Shown here: positions 8,326-16,733 of the stretch, piece by piece | Layout of the letters: each line of letters starts with the position of its first letter | How positions within the stretch are numbered: the first letter of the stretch is position 1 | Origin: Streptomyces spinosisporus | Lineage (GTDB): Bacteria > Actinomycetota > Actinomycetes > Streptomycetales > Streptomycetaceae | NCBI RefSeq assembly: GCF_022698145.1 | Contig: NZ_JALDAX010000008.1 | Span: 308,100-372,099 of the forward strand | DNA length: 64,000 nt | Direction: 5' to 3' | Made by a program: the position numbers and the translations under genes | The notes under the pieces: generated by a model | Databases searched by the model: none | What the model saw: the letters and a program-made list of their open reading frames with translations, nothing else | Told to the model about the DNA's origin: nothing

Positions 8326-10314
8326 ATGTCCACGTCTGCCTCCCTGCCGCCGGCGCAGCCGTTCCCGCAGGAGCCGGACCGTGCCCCGCTCAGCCGCCGT
8401 ACGTTCATGGCCGCCGCTGCCGTGACCGCGGCGGGCTCCGCGCTCGCTCTGCCGGGACAGGCGAGCGCCGACGCGGGCGGCCACCACGGCGCCGACAAGG
8501 TCGAGGTGACCTGGAGTTCGGAGTCCACGGCGCCCGGCTACGCCCCCAAGAGCGCCACCTGGTACACGGATCCGGCGACCGGCCTCGCCTCGGTCGCGCA
8601 CAGACTCAGCCGGCAGGACGACCTCGCGCTGACCCCGGCGGGCAGGGACTTCGGCACGGTGATCAACGTCGACCCGGGAAAGACGTACCAGCGCATGCTC
8701 GGCGTCGGCGTCTCCATGGAGGACTCGACCATCCACAACCTGTCGTTGATGAGCAAGGGCGCCCGCACCAAGGCCCTTCGCGCGCTCTTCGACCCCCGCG
8801 AGGGCGCCGGTTTCGACCTCACCCGTATCTGCTTCGGCACGTCCGACTTCACGCACGGCGAGTTCTACACGTACGACGACGGCCCGGCCGATCCGACGCT
8901 GTCGCGGTTCTCCATTCAGAGGGACATCGACAACCACATCATCTCGACCCTCAAGGAGGCCCTCCGGATCAATCCGGAGCTCACCATCTGCGGCACCGCC
9001 TGGACCGCCCCGGCCTGGATGAAGGACAACAACAGCCTCATCGACGGCCACCTGCTCGACGAGCACGTCCCCACCCTCGCCCGCTACTACCGCAAGGTCG
9101 TCCAGGCGTATGCCGGCCAGGGCATCCACATCCACGCCGTGACGCCCCAGAACGAACCGGGCTGGCCCGCGGGCCACTACCCGAGCATGCTCGTCTCGGC
9201 GCAGCAGGCGAAGCGGTTCGTCGAGGCACTGCGCGAGGAGTTCGACGCGCACGGCATCACCACGCGGATCTGGGCGTGGGACTGGAACTTCGGCGACACC
9301 GGGTCCTATCTCGGTGACATGTTCGGCAGCAGGGACGCCGGCTACACCGACACCTACCGCGACACCGACGGCATCGCCTGGCACGACTACTCCGGGGACC
9401 CGAGCACGATGTCGCTGATGAAGACCAGCTACCCCGACCTGGACATGGTGCTGACCGAGCGGATGCTGTGGGGCACGGAGGGCGCCGACCGCATCGCCCG
9501 CTATCTGCGCAGCTGGTCGACGGGTTACATCTCGTGGGTCACGCTGCTCGACCAGAACCGGGCCACCCAGCAGTTCGGCACGCCCGACCCGACCCCGTTC
9601 GTGCAGAGCCTCGACGACCGCGACCTCTACTGGGCCCTGCCCGAGTACTACTTCTTCGCCCAGTTCTCGAAGTTCATCCACCGCGGCGCCCACCGGATCT
9701 TCAGCGACTACGGCAACACCGGCACCGTCAGCACGGTCGCCTACCGCAACCCGGACGGCACGGTCGCGACCGTCGTCGTCAACGGCACTGCCACGGCACA
9801 GGACTTCACCCTGCGCAGCGGCCGGCAGCAGCTCACGCACACCCTGCCGGCGAAGACCGTCGGTACGTACGTCTGGACGCCGCCGGGTTCGCGCGGCACG
9901 ACGACCGACGCGTACCAGCCCGTGCAGGCCGAGGCGTACGACGCCGCCTCCGGTGTCGCCGTCGAGGTCACCGGGGACACCGGCGGCGGCGAGGACGTCG
10001 GCTCGGTGGGCGACGGCGACTGGGTCGCGTACGGCAGGGTCGCGTTCGGCGCGAAGGGAGCGACGCGGGTCCGCGTGCGGCTCGCGTCCGGTGCCGCCGA
10101 CGGTGTCGGCGGCCGCATCGACATCCGGCTCAACTCCCGTACCGCCGAACCCGTCGGCAGCATCGAGGTGACCGGCACGGGCGGCTGGCAGACCTGGACC
10201 ACGAAGAGCACGGCCGTCTCCGGGGTCACCGGCACCCACACCGTGTATCTGACCTTCGCGAGCGACCAGTCCGGCGACTTCGTCAACGTCAACTGGTTCG
10301 CGTTCGACCACTGA
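8326..10314 (+). CDS. Tat-exported GH30 hydrolase with C-terminal CBM6-like domain
   Basis: ATG 8326 follows AAGGAGACGCCC. The 662-residue product opens with a Tat signal (SRRTFM at 23-28, hydrophobic stretch, cleavage near 48). The catalytic barrel (about 105-500) is GH30: acid/base E277 in TPQNEPGW and nucleophile E378 in VLTERMLWG. A beta-sandwich follows the barrel. The last 130 residues (YQPVQAEAYDAASGVAVE to the end) look like a CBM6/CBM35 beta-jelly roll, with the typical DWVAYG phrase. GH30 members include glucosylceramidases, beta-1,6-glucanases and xylanases. A second GH30 gene is at 17958-19529. Confidence 0.9.
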   Translation: MSTSASLPPAQPFPQEPDRAPLSRRTFMAAAAVTAAGSALALPGQASADAGGHHGADKVEVTWSSESTAPGYAPKSATWYTDPATGLASVAHRLSRQDDLALTPAGRDFGTVINVDPGKTYQRMLGVGVSMEDSTIHNLSLMSKGARTKALRALFDPREGAGFDLTRICFGTSDFTHGEFYTYDDGPADPTLSRFSIQRDIDNHIISTLKEALRINPELTICGTAWTAPAWMKDNNSLIDGHLLDEHVPTLARYYRKVVQAYAGQGIHIHAVTPQNEPGWPAGHYPSMLVSAQQAKRFVEALREEFDAHGITTRIWAWDWNFGDTGSYLGDMFGSRDAGYTDTYRDTDGIAWHDYSGDPSTMSLMKTSYPDLDMVLTERMLWGTEGADRIARYLRSWSTGYISWVTLLDQNRATQQFGTPDPTPFVQSLDDRDLYWALPEYYFFAQFSKFIHRGAHRIFSDYGNTGTVSTVAYRNPDGTVATVVVNGTATAQDFTLRSGRQQLTHTLPAKTVGTYVWTPPGSRGTTTDAYQPVQAEAYDAASGVAVEVTGDTGGGEDVGSVGDGDWVAYGRVAFGAKGATRVRVRLASGAADGVGGRIDIRLNSRTAEPVGSIEVTGTGGWQTWTTKSTAVSGVTGTHTVYLTFASDQSGDFVNVNWFAFDH

Positions 10315-10343
10315 GCCCGCTGAGCCGCCCGCTCAACTCCCTT

Positions 10344-10356
10344 GGCCCGCCGGGCC
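10344..10356. terminator. Weak hairpin between convergent genes
   Basis: GGCCC-GCC-GGGCC lies in the 50-bp gap between the converging GH30 and CAP-protein genes. The stem is short and there is no T-run, so this is tentative. Confidence 0.3.
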
Positions 10357-10364
10357 CGTAGGCC

Positions 10365-11693
10365 TCAGAGCTTCGCGCCGAAGTCCTGTGTCCACCACGG
10401 GCCGCCCGAGCCCTTGTGGATGCCCACGCCGATGTCCTTGAAGGAGCAGTTGAGGATGTTGGCGCGGTGACCGGGGCTGTTCATCCAGGACTCCATCACC
10501 GCCTCCGCGGTCTGCTGCCCCTGGGCGATGTTCTCGCCGTACGTGGACCACTTGTAGCCCGCGGCGGTGATGCGCTGCCCGGGGTCGGCGCCGTCCGGGT
10601 TGGTGTGGTCGAAGAAGGCGCGGGCGGCCATGTCGTCGGAGTGGTCCTGCGCCGCCTTCTCCAGCAGCGGATCCTCGGTGAGGGCACCGCAACCGGCCTT
10701 CGCCCGCTCCTGGTTGACCAGCGCGACCACCTGCGCGACGGTGTCCGACGGTGTCGGCGAGGACTGCGGTGCGGCGGCAGCGGTCCGGGAGGGGATGCCG
10801 GCCGGCCGGGGCGTCGGCGCGGCCTTCTTGGCCGGGCGCCTGGTCTTGGAGGCGCTCGCCTTCTTCGTACGGGACGCGGAGGGCGACGCGGATATGGAGG
10901 CGGGCGGGGAGGTCTCCAGGGCGCTCGACTTCGAGAGGTCCGCGACCGGTGCGTCCGCGGAGTGCTCGGCGGTCGCCTCGTCGGTGGTGGCGGGCCCGGA
11001 GTCCGTGCCGAAGTACCAGAGGCCGCCGCCCGCGACACAGGCCACGACGACGGTGCCCGCGACGGCCCGGCGCCGGTTGCGCCGACGGCGGCGCGCCTCG
11101 GCGCGGGACACCGCGCGTCCTCGCGCGGCACGATGTCCGCCGCCGCGGCCGGATCCGGCACGGCCGCCGGAGGAGGACGAGGCCGGGCCAGGTGCCGCCA
11201 TCGCGGCTTCACTCATCGCGGCCTCGGTCGTCGCACCCACGGCAGCGCGGATCTTCGCCGACAACGCGGGCGACGCCGCGACCAGCGCGAGGCCGGCCAG
11301 CAGTCCCTCGACGGGCATCAGCCCGCTCCACAGCCCGTTGCACTGGACGCAGCCGCGGGCGTGCCGGGCTATTCGCTTGCGCCACAGTGCCGAGGGGCGA
11401 CCGTCCCAGGTGGCCAGTGCCCCGCGCAGTTCCCCGCACGGGGGCTTGGCGGCGAGCGCCCGCACCACGACACGGGCCGCCTCCAGCTGCGCCTTCATGC
11501 GCTGCACCCGTACGGCCGTGTGCTGGGGCGACAGCTGCAGGGCAGCGGCGACCTCGGCGCGGGTCAGCTCACCCGCGCACTCCAGCCACCACAGGGACCG
11601 CAGGCCCCGGTCGTCCGGCTCCAGCCAGCGCGTGGCGCGGGCCGTCTCCTGGCGCTGGCCCGACAGCTGCAGCTGCACCATGGTCAGGTCCAC
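10365..11693 (-). CDS. Sigma region 4 - zinc finger - TM - CAP domain protein (3' part of a frameshifted ECF fusion)
   Basis: This 442-residue frame (possible GTG start at 11693) is the continuation of the ECF sigma gene starting at 12030. In order it holds: a sigma region 4 HTH (about 40-75, GELTRAEVAAALQLSPQHTAVRVQ); a zinc-finger anti-sigma signature H111-x3-C115-x2-C118; a hydrophobic patch (120-145); an Arg-rich stretch; a TM helix (about 206-225); a Ser/Thr/Pro/Lys-rich linker; and a C-terminal CAP/SCP domain (about 318-442; VNQERAKAGCGAL, SPGHRANIL, GVGIHKG). The topology implies the sigma part inside the cell and the CAP domain outside. With the upstream half joined, the protein would be 554 residues. 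Confidence 0.85.
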   Translation of the reverse strand: MDLTMVQLQLSGQRQETARATRWLEPDDRGLRSLWWLECAGELTRAEVAAALQLSPQHTAVRVQRMKAQLEAARVVVRALAAKPPCGELRGALATWDGRPSALWRKRIARHARGCVQCNGLWSGLMPVEGLLAGLALVAASPALSAKIRAAVGATTEAAMSEAAMAAPGPASSSSGGRAGSGRGGGHRAARGRAVSRAEARRRRRNRRRAVAGTVVVACVAGGGLWYFGTDSGPATTDEATAEHSADAPVADLSKSSALETSPPASISASPSASRTKKASASKTRRPAKKAAPTPRPAGIPSRTAAAAPQSSPTPSDTVAQVVALVNQERAKAGCGALTEDPLLEKAAQDHSDDMAARAFFDHTNPDGADPGQRITAAGYKWSTYGENIAQGQQTAEAVMESWMNSPGHRANILNCSFKDIGVGIHKGSGGPWWTQDFGAKL

Positions 11694-12030
11694 GAAGTCG
11701 GCCCCCGGGGTCCGCGAGTTCCTCGGCCTCCTCCACGGTGCCCGGGGCGAGCGAGCGGTCCTGCCAGTGCCTGCGGATCTCGTTCATCGCGATGGCGACG
11801 AGCCAGGAGCGGAAGCTCTCGGGGGTGCGCAGCCGCTCAAGACCGTCCAGGGTCCGGAGCATGGTCTCCTGCACCACGTCGTCGACGTCGACCGAGCCGT
11901 TCAGCGCCCGGCCCACGATGTTGTAGACGAGCGGGAGACACGCGCTGACCAGGGCGTCCTGAGCCTCCGGATCGCCCCCTCGGGCGGCGGCCACCAGGGC
12001 CACCGGCCCCGTCGTGCGCTGTGTACTCAT
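11569..12030 (-). pseudogene. ECF sigma factor region 2 (5' part of the fusion), cut by +1 frameshift
   Basis: ATG 12030 follows GGGAAG. The first 109 residues are a good sigma-70 region 2 (AALVSACLPLVYNIVGRAL, VDVDDVVQETMLRTLDGL, SFRSWLVAIAMNEIRRHW). After LADPG the frame runs into unrelated sequence and stops at 11569. Removing one G from the G/C run at 11701-11710 restores D-P-G-A-D-F-V-D-L-T-M and joins the downstream frame. Then 12030-10365 minus one base is exactly 555 codons. The extra base is either a real inactivating mutation or a sequencing error in a homopolymer. Confidence 0.8.
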
Positions 12031-12210
12031 GAAAGCTTCCCGTCGTCGACGTCGAACGATCCTGCCCGATACCTGGGAGACCGTTCGGACGGTCCCGGAT
12101 AACAGTTCTTCGGACGGGTGTGCCAAGAGCCGGGGCTGAGACGTGTGTTGTCGCAGATCAGGGTGGGAACCGGCGACGCGGGGCTGTGGTGAGTGTCACA
12201 TGGGGCCGAC

Positions 12211-13296
12211 TCAGCGCAAGACGGCCCTCAGTACGTCGGTGCCCAGTGCCGTCAGATCCGGGAGGTTGAGGGTGTAGCGGACATAACGACCCTCTCGTCG
12301 GGGTGTGATCAGGCCCGCTCGGCGAAGGACGGTGAGGTGACGGGAGACCTCCGGGGGCGTCAGTTCCCAGAAGTGGGCCAGCTCGCTGGTGGTGTGCGGG
12401 CCGCGGGCCAGCGTGCGCAGCAGCCGCAGCCGTACGGGATGGGCGAGCGCCTCCAGCCGTAGGGTGACCGTTTCCAGGGACACGGGCTCCGACGGTGCCG
12501 GCTCGGCCACGGGGTACTGCACCACGGGATGCCACCCGGGGGCGTGCACCGCCACCAGGTGCGGGCTGCCGAAGACGCTGGGGATGAAGGTGACCCCGGC
12601 GCCACGGGCGGCGGTCGCCTTGTCCTGCACCTTGTCCACGATGATGCAGTCGCCGTCCTCGGCCAGGGTGACCGCGCCGGAGACGGACGCGAGGGCCGCA
12701 CGGATTCCGTCGCGCTGCAGCAGGTCGTTCTTCACGCGCAGGTCGCTGGCGAGCCGTACGGCGACACCCGCCCAGGCGTCCTCGAAGAAGGCGCCCGCGC
12801 ATGCTTCGAGGGTGTGCCGCACCCGCGCCCGCACCGTGGCCGGATCCGCGAGGAGCCGTTCCGAGAAGGCCTCCTGCAGGGCGCCGCGGGCCTGGGCCAC
12901 CTCCAGGGCCCGTTCGCGCGCGGTCGTGTCGGTGAGCGGCGACGCCCCGCGGAAGTGGACCCGGTTGCTGCCGCACGTGGTGACGAGCGCGGCGGTCACA
13001 TAGGTCTCGTCGTCGATCCGGTCGACGTCGTCCAGCTCTTCGGCGAGGGTCGCCCGGGGCCGCGCGGGGATCAGGAAGTCGGCCTGGGAGGAACGCCAGA
13101 GGAACTCCGCCTCCCGGAGCCGCTCGGCCAGCTCCGGCCGCATCCCGGCCCAGACGTCCGCGGCCCAGTCGGCGAGCTGCGGATGGTGCCCGGGCTCGGC
13201 CAGCACGTGCAGCATCGCGGTCAGTTCGGCCAGCGGGGAGGCGGCGAACCGCACCCGCTCGGACGGCGCGCCGCTGACGTCGATCCTCAAGGTCAC
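12211..13296 (-). CDS. ArsR-type winged-helix regulator with DUF5937-like N-terminal domain
   Basis: GTG 13296 begins the reading, 99 bp from the divergent MFS gene. The first 260 of 361 residues match the pattern of DUF5937-type domains in actinobacteria (SPLAELTAMLHVLAEPGHHP near the N-terminus). The C-terminal 90 residues form an ArsR winged helix (RLEALAHPVRLRLLRTLARGP, TPPEVSRHLTVLRRAGLI, EGRYVRYTLN). No CxC metal site is seen in the HTH, so it is unlikely to be a classic metal sensor. Divergence from an exporter-like MFS gene and a shared palindrome suggest it represses that gene. Confidence 0.85.
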   Translation of the reverse strand: MTLRIDVSGAPSERVRFAASPLAELTAMLHVLAEPGHHPQLADWAADVWAGMRPELAERLREAEFLWRSSQADFLIPARPRATLAEELDDVDRIDDETYVTAALVTTCGSNRVHFRGASPLTDTTARERALEVAQARGALQEAFSERLLADPATVRARVRHTLEACAGAFFEDAWAGVAVRLASDLRVKNDLLQRDGIRAALASVSGAVTLAEDGDCIIVDKVQDKATAARGAGVTFIPSVFGSPHLVAVHAPGWHPVVQYPVAEPAPSEPVSLETVTLRLEALAHPVRLRLLRTLARGPHTTSELAHFWELTPPEVSRHLTVLRRAGLITPRREGRYVRYTLNLPDLTALGTDVLRAVLR

Positions 13297-13336
13297 CCTT
13301 CATCATCGCCGACCGGACGGCGAGCGGCGGCGTCGA

Positions 13337-13353
13337 TTGACGGTGTCCGTCAA
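13337..13353. promoter_or_regulatory. Perfect palindrome, candidate ArsR operator
   Basis: TTGACGG-TGT-CCGTCAA lies in the 99-bp divergent gap between the ArsR-type regulator and the MFS gene. Arm length and position fit a dimeric winged-helix repressor site. Its TTGAC could double as a -35 element for the MFS gene, so bound repressor would block transcription. Confidence 0.55.
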
Positions 13354-13395
13354 CCCACGTGCCCGACCGGGCGACCGAACGCAGCGTTTGACGCC

Positions 13396-14580
13396 ATGGC
13401 ACTCACCGGCATCCGCCCTCATGCCCTCGTACAGGCTTCCGGAGGTCCCCGCTACGCCGTCGCGCTGGCCGTGGACGCGCTCGGCACCGGCCTGCTGCGC
13501 CCCTTTCTGCTGCTCTACGGGGTGACGGTGCTGAGGCTCTCCCCGCCCGCCACCGGCGTCGCCATGACGGCCGGCATCGTCGCGGGCCTGGCGTGCATGC
13601 CCGGGGTGGGCCGGTGGCTGGACCGGGGCGCCCGTAGCACGGTCGTGGCGACGGCGATGCTGGTGAGGGTGGTGGGCGTGGCGCTCCTGCTGGCCGCCCC
13701 GCCGGGGCACGTTGGACCGTTCGCGGCGGCGGCCCTCTTCCTCGGCATCGGCAACCAGGCGTGGCCGGCCGCCCACGCCGCCGTCGTGGCCACGGTCGCG
13801 CACGGCCGTGAGCGGGACGCCGCCCTCGCCGCCGGCCGCGCCCTGCGCAACGCCGCGCTCGGCGTGGGAGCACTGGTCGCCACCGCATGCCTGGCGGGCG
13901 GTGCCGTCGCACTGCAGTGGCTGGCCGCAGTCACCGGGCTCGCCTATCTCGCCGCGGCGGCCCTGGCGTGGTCGGTCCATCTGCGCGCGCAGCCATCGGC
14001 TCCCCCTGCGGAGGGCGGCCCGCAGGGCCCCGCACCCCGGATGCCCGCCCTGCTGGCCGCCAACGTGATCTACGTCTTCTGCCTCAACGTCCCCGAGATC
14101 GCGCTCCCCCTGGTCCTGGAGACGCAGTTGCACGCATCCCAGGTGTGGGCGGGGGCCGTATTCGTGGCCAACACGGTGCTCGTGGTCACCCTTCAGGTGC
14201 CGCTCACGGTGATGATGTCCCGCTTCTCCCGCCGCACGGTGCTGGCCCTGGCGGGCGTGGTGCTCACCGCGTCCTACCTCGGCTTCCTCGCGGCCACCTC
14301 GCTGGGCCACGGCTGGGGCGCCCCGGCCGTGGCCGCGGTGTCCGTGCTCTGCACCATCGGTGAGATCGTCTACGCGGGCAGCGCCACCGCGCTCGTCACC
14401 GCCCTCGCCCCGCCCCACGCCCTGGGGCGTAGCCTGGCCCGCTTCCAGTTGTCCACGGGCTTCGGACTGGCCGTCTCCCCGGCGGTCATCACCGCCCTCG
14501 CGCCCTACGGCGCGACCGCCCTGTGGGGCACCCTCGCCGCCGCAACGCTCGCCTCCGCCACGGCAGTTCACCGCACATAG
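13396..14580 (+). CDS. MFS transporter
   Basis: The ATG at 13396 starts a 394-residue membrane protein with about 12 TM segments. It has MFS hallmarks: a GRWLDRGARSTV loop 2-3 motif in the N-terminal half, and a positively charged MMSRFSRRTV repeat in the second half. It is most like drug/metabolite efflux MFS proteins. It is transcribed away from the ArsR/DUF5937 regulator, which probably controls it in response to the exported compound. Substrate unknown. Confidence 0.85.
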   Translation: MALTGIRPHALVQASGGPRYAVALAVDALGTGLLRPFLLLYGVTVLRLSPPATGVAMTAGIVAGLACMPGVGRWLDRGARSTVVATAMLVRVVGVALLLAAPPGHVGPFAAAALFLGIGNQAWPAAHAAVVATVAHGRERDAALAAGRALRNAALGVGALVATACLAGGAVALQWLAAVTGLAYLAAAALAWSVHLRAQPSAPPAEGGPQGPAPRMPALLAANVIYVFCLNVPEIALPLVLETQLHASQVWAGAVFVANTVLVVTLQVPLTVMMSRFSRRTVLALAGVVLTASYLGFLAATSLGHGWGAPAVAAVSVLCTIGEIVYAGSATALVTALAPPHALGRSLARFQLSTGFGLAVSPAVITALAPYGATALWGTLAAATLASATAVHRT

Positions 14581-14727
14581 CCGCTGCGGCCGGACCTCGC
14601 AGTGGACCTACGTACACCCCTCATCGGGAGGGCAGGCCCATCCCCACCCGCTTCCGGATCCGGTTCGCTGGTGATCGTCACCGACCGATTTCTGTAGCCC
14701 GAGGCTCACGACACGGGGGATACGACC

Positions 14728-15963
14728 ATGCAGATGCCGACATCGAAGAAGGTACGGGCCGCCGTACTGGCCGCAGCGCTGCTCGCCCTGGCCTCACCCA
14801 TGGCCGCGACGGCCGCCACCGCCGGGCACCCGTCCGGACACCCGGACGAGAGGCGTGCGTACGGCCGAGCCGCCCTCCAACAGGATCTGGCCGCCGTACG
14901 GCAGGCCGGAGGGGGCGATGTGAACGTGCTGGCCAGGGTCGACGGGACGAAGCACGGGCCGCTCATGGCACGCATCGGCACCCGTACGGCCGGCTCCTCG
15001 GACCCGATCCCGTGGAACGCGCACTTCCGTGCCGCGAGCACCACCAAGACGTTCATGGCGACCGTCGTGCTCCAACTCGCGGCGGAGAAGCGGCTGTCGC
15101 TCGACGACTCCGTCGAGCACTGGCTGCCCGGCGTCGTCGCGGGCAACGGCAACGACGGCAGTCGTATCACCGTCCGCGACCTGCTCCGCCAGACCAGCGG
15201 TCTGTACGACTACATCGACGACCCTGCGATCCTGGACCGGCTGATCAACCACTTCGACGAGGACCGCCACGACGCCACCCCGGCCGCCGATCTGGTCGCG
15301 GTGGCGATGAGGCACCGGCCGGTGTTCGTGCCGCGGCCGGGCGGCGCCACCCGGTGGGCGTACTCGAACACCAACTACCTGCTGGCCGCGATGATCGCGG
15401 AGAAGGCCGGAGGTGCGAGCTGGCGGGAGCTGATCGAGCACCGGGTGATCGCGAAGCTGGGACTGCGGGACACCTCGATCCCGGGGCTCAACCCCTACCT
15501 GCCCGAGCCGCACGTGAACGCGTATCTCACGGGTCCCGACGGCAAGCGCCTCGACATCACCGAGCACAGCTTCCAGCACACCGCTGACTCCGGTGTGGTG
15601 AGCACGACCGCCGACCTCGACACCTTCTTCCGCGCCCTGGCCGGCGGCCGGCTGCTGCCCGCCGCGCAGTGGCGTGAGATGCGGCAGACCGTGCAGCGGA
15701 CCGACGACCCGGAGGACGTGGCCGAGATGCCGGAGGGCACCTACGGCCTCGGGCTGCGCAGGATCCCGCTGACCTGCGGCGGCTTCTACTACACCCACGA
15801 GGGCGACGGGGCGGGCGTCCACACCCGTCCCGCCGTGAGCGCGGACGGCAGGCGCGCCGTGACCGTCTCCGTCACGACCACCACGGCGCCGCCCGACCTG
15901 GCCGCCCTCAACCGCGCCACCAAGGCCCTCGTCGACCACGCCCTGTGCGACAGTCCCGGCTGA
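14728..15963 (+). CDS. Secreted serine beta-lactamase-like hydrolase / D,D-peptidase
   Basis: ATG 14728 follows GGGGGAT. A signal peptide spans about 1-31 of 411 residues. The penicillin-binding fold (class C/AmpC-like) carries S104-T-T-K107 (nucleophile and general base), Y212-S-N214, and a C-terminal HEGDGAG in place of KTG. HxG is usual in D-alanyl-D-alanine carboxypeptidase and esterase members. This family acts on peptidoglycan stem peptides, esters or beta-lactams. No beta-lactam regulator is nearby, so a cell-wall or esterase role is likelier than resistance. Confidence 0.87.
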   Translation: MQMPTSKKVRAAVLAAALLALASPMAATAATAGHPSGHPDERRAYGRAALQQDLAAVRQAGGGDVNVLARVDGTKHGPLMARIGTRTAGSSDPIPWNAHFRAASTTKTFMATVVLQLAAEKRLSLDDSVEHWLPGVVAGNGNDGSRITVRDLLRQTSGLYDYIDDPAILDRLINHFDEDRHDATPAADLVAVAMRHRPVFVPRPGGATRWAYSNTNYLLAAMIAEKAGGASWRELIEHRVIAKLGLRDTSIPGLNPYLPEPHVNAYLTGPDGKRLDITEHSFQHTADSGVVSTTADLDTFFRALAGGRLLPAAQWREMRQTVQRTDDPEDVAEMPEGTYGLGLRRIPLTCGGFYYTHEGDGAGVHTRPAVSADGRRAVTVSVTTTTAPPDLAALNRATKALVDHALCDSPG

Positions 15964-15984
15964 CGTCGCCCCGCCGCGCGGCCG

Positions 15985-16623
15985 TTACTCGGGCCAGTTG
16001 GAGCCCTTGATGACCTCGACGAAGTCGCCCCGTACGAAGCCCGGCACGAAGTGGGCCAGTACGTCCGCCTTGACGTTGCCGAACGTCGTTGCGGGGCGGT
16101 CCTTGATGCCGTCGGTGAAGGCGGCGAGGATCCGGTTCTTGAAGTCGGGGCGGGGGTGGGCCGCGGTGACGGCCGCGCGCTCCTCGTCGGAGACGGTGTC
16201 GTAGCCGATGCCGAGGACGTCCAGTTCCACGCCCCGGGTGACCAGGGCGACCTCGGGCGCCATGTGCAGGGGGATCTCCGGCGTGGTGTGCAGCGCGATC
16301 GCCGTCCAGACCCGGTCGGCCGGCTCGCCGGTGATGCCGTGCCGGTGCAGGAAGCTGCGGGCCTCGTCGGCGCCGTCGATCTCGAAGCGCTGATCGGTGC
16401 GGCGGAACCGCTCGGTCAGCCCGAGGTCGTGGAACATCGCGCCCACGTAGAGCAGTTCGGGGTCGAAGGACAGCCCCTGTTGCCTGCCGCGCAGCGCCCC
16501 GAAGAGGAACACGCGCCGGGAGTGGTCGAACAGCAGCGGTGCGGCGGAATCCCGTACGAGCTCGGTCGCCTCCCGTGCCAGTGCGCTGTCCGGGATCCGT
16601 ACGCCCGCGATCTCTTCACTCAT
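15985..16623 (-). CDS. HD-domain hydrolase
   Basis: The 212-residue product has a compact HD domain: H34, H65-D66 in MFHDLG, a later conserved H in AIALHTTPEIPLH, and a distal D. The arrangement resembles the HD family that includes fungal cyanamide hydratase-like proteins. The family hydrolyses phosphomonoesters or hydrates small nitriles with a bound metal. It is divergent from the GlxA-type regulator at 16730, a pairing that suggests regulation by it. Substrate unknown. Confidence 0.82.
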   Translation of the reverse strand: MSEEIAGVRIPDSALAREATELVRDSAAPLLFDHSRRVFLFGALRGRQQGLSFDPELLYVGAMFHDLGLTERFRRTDQRFEIDGADEARSFLHRHGITGEPADRVWTAIALHTTPEIPLHMAPEVALVTRGVELDVLGIGYDTVSDEERAAVTAAHPRPDFKNRILAAFTDGIKDRPATTFGNVKADVLAHFVPGFVRGDFVEVIKGSNWPE

Positions 16624-16694
16624 GATGTCCGCCTTCCTCGGCCTGCTCGATCAGTGACCTCCTTCAGATTCGTGGTGTGGCCTATGCTGGCGCC

Positions 16695-16733
16695 ATGTCC
16701 TTTGTGCCGGGCAACCCACAGATTCAGACATGA
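16695..16733 (+). CDS. Possible 12-residue leader peptide coupled to GlxA regulator
   Basis: ATG 16695 opens a 13-codon frame (MSFVPGNPQIQT, stop TGA 16731-16733). Its stop overlaps the regulator start as ATGA. A -10-like TATGCT (16683-16688) lies 7 bases ahead of the ATG, so the transcript could be leaderless and begin at this codon. The arrangement would couple translation of the regulator to the peptide. It is short and could be chance. Confidence 0.35.
   Translation: MSFVPGNPQIQT

Noticed and set aside
11695..11712. Programmed ribosomal frameshift in the sigma-CAP gene
   Set aside because: The C/G run has no classic slippery heptamer, stop or stimulatory structure in the right place. 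A mutation or sequencing error is simpler.
14728..15963. Acquired beta-lactam resistance gene
   Set aside because: It has S-x-x-K and Y-S-N but an HxG motif, no resistance context and normal codon use. A D,D-peptidase or esterase is likelier.
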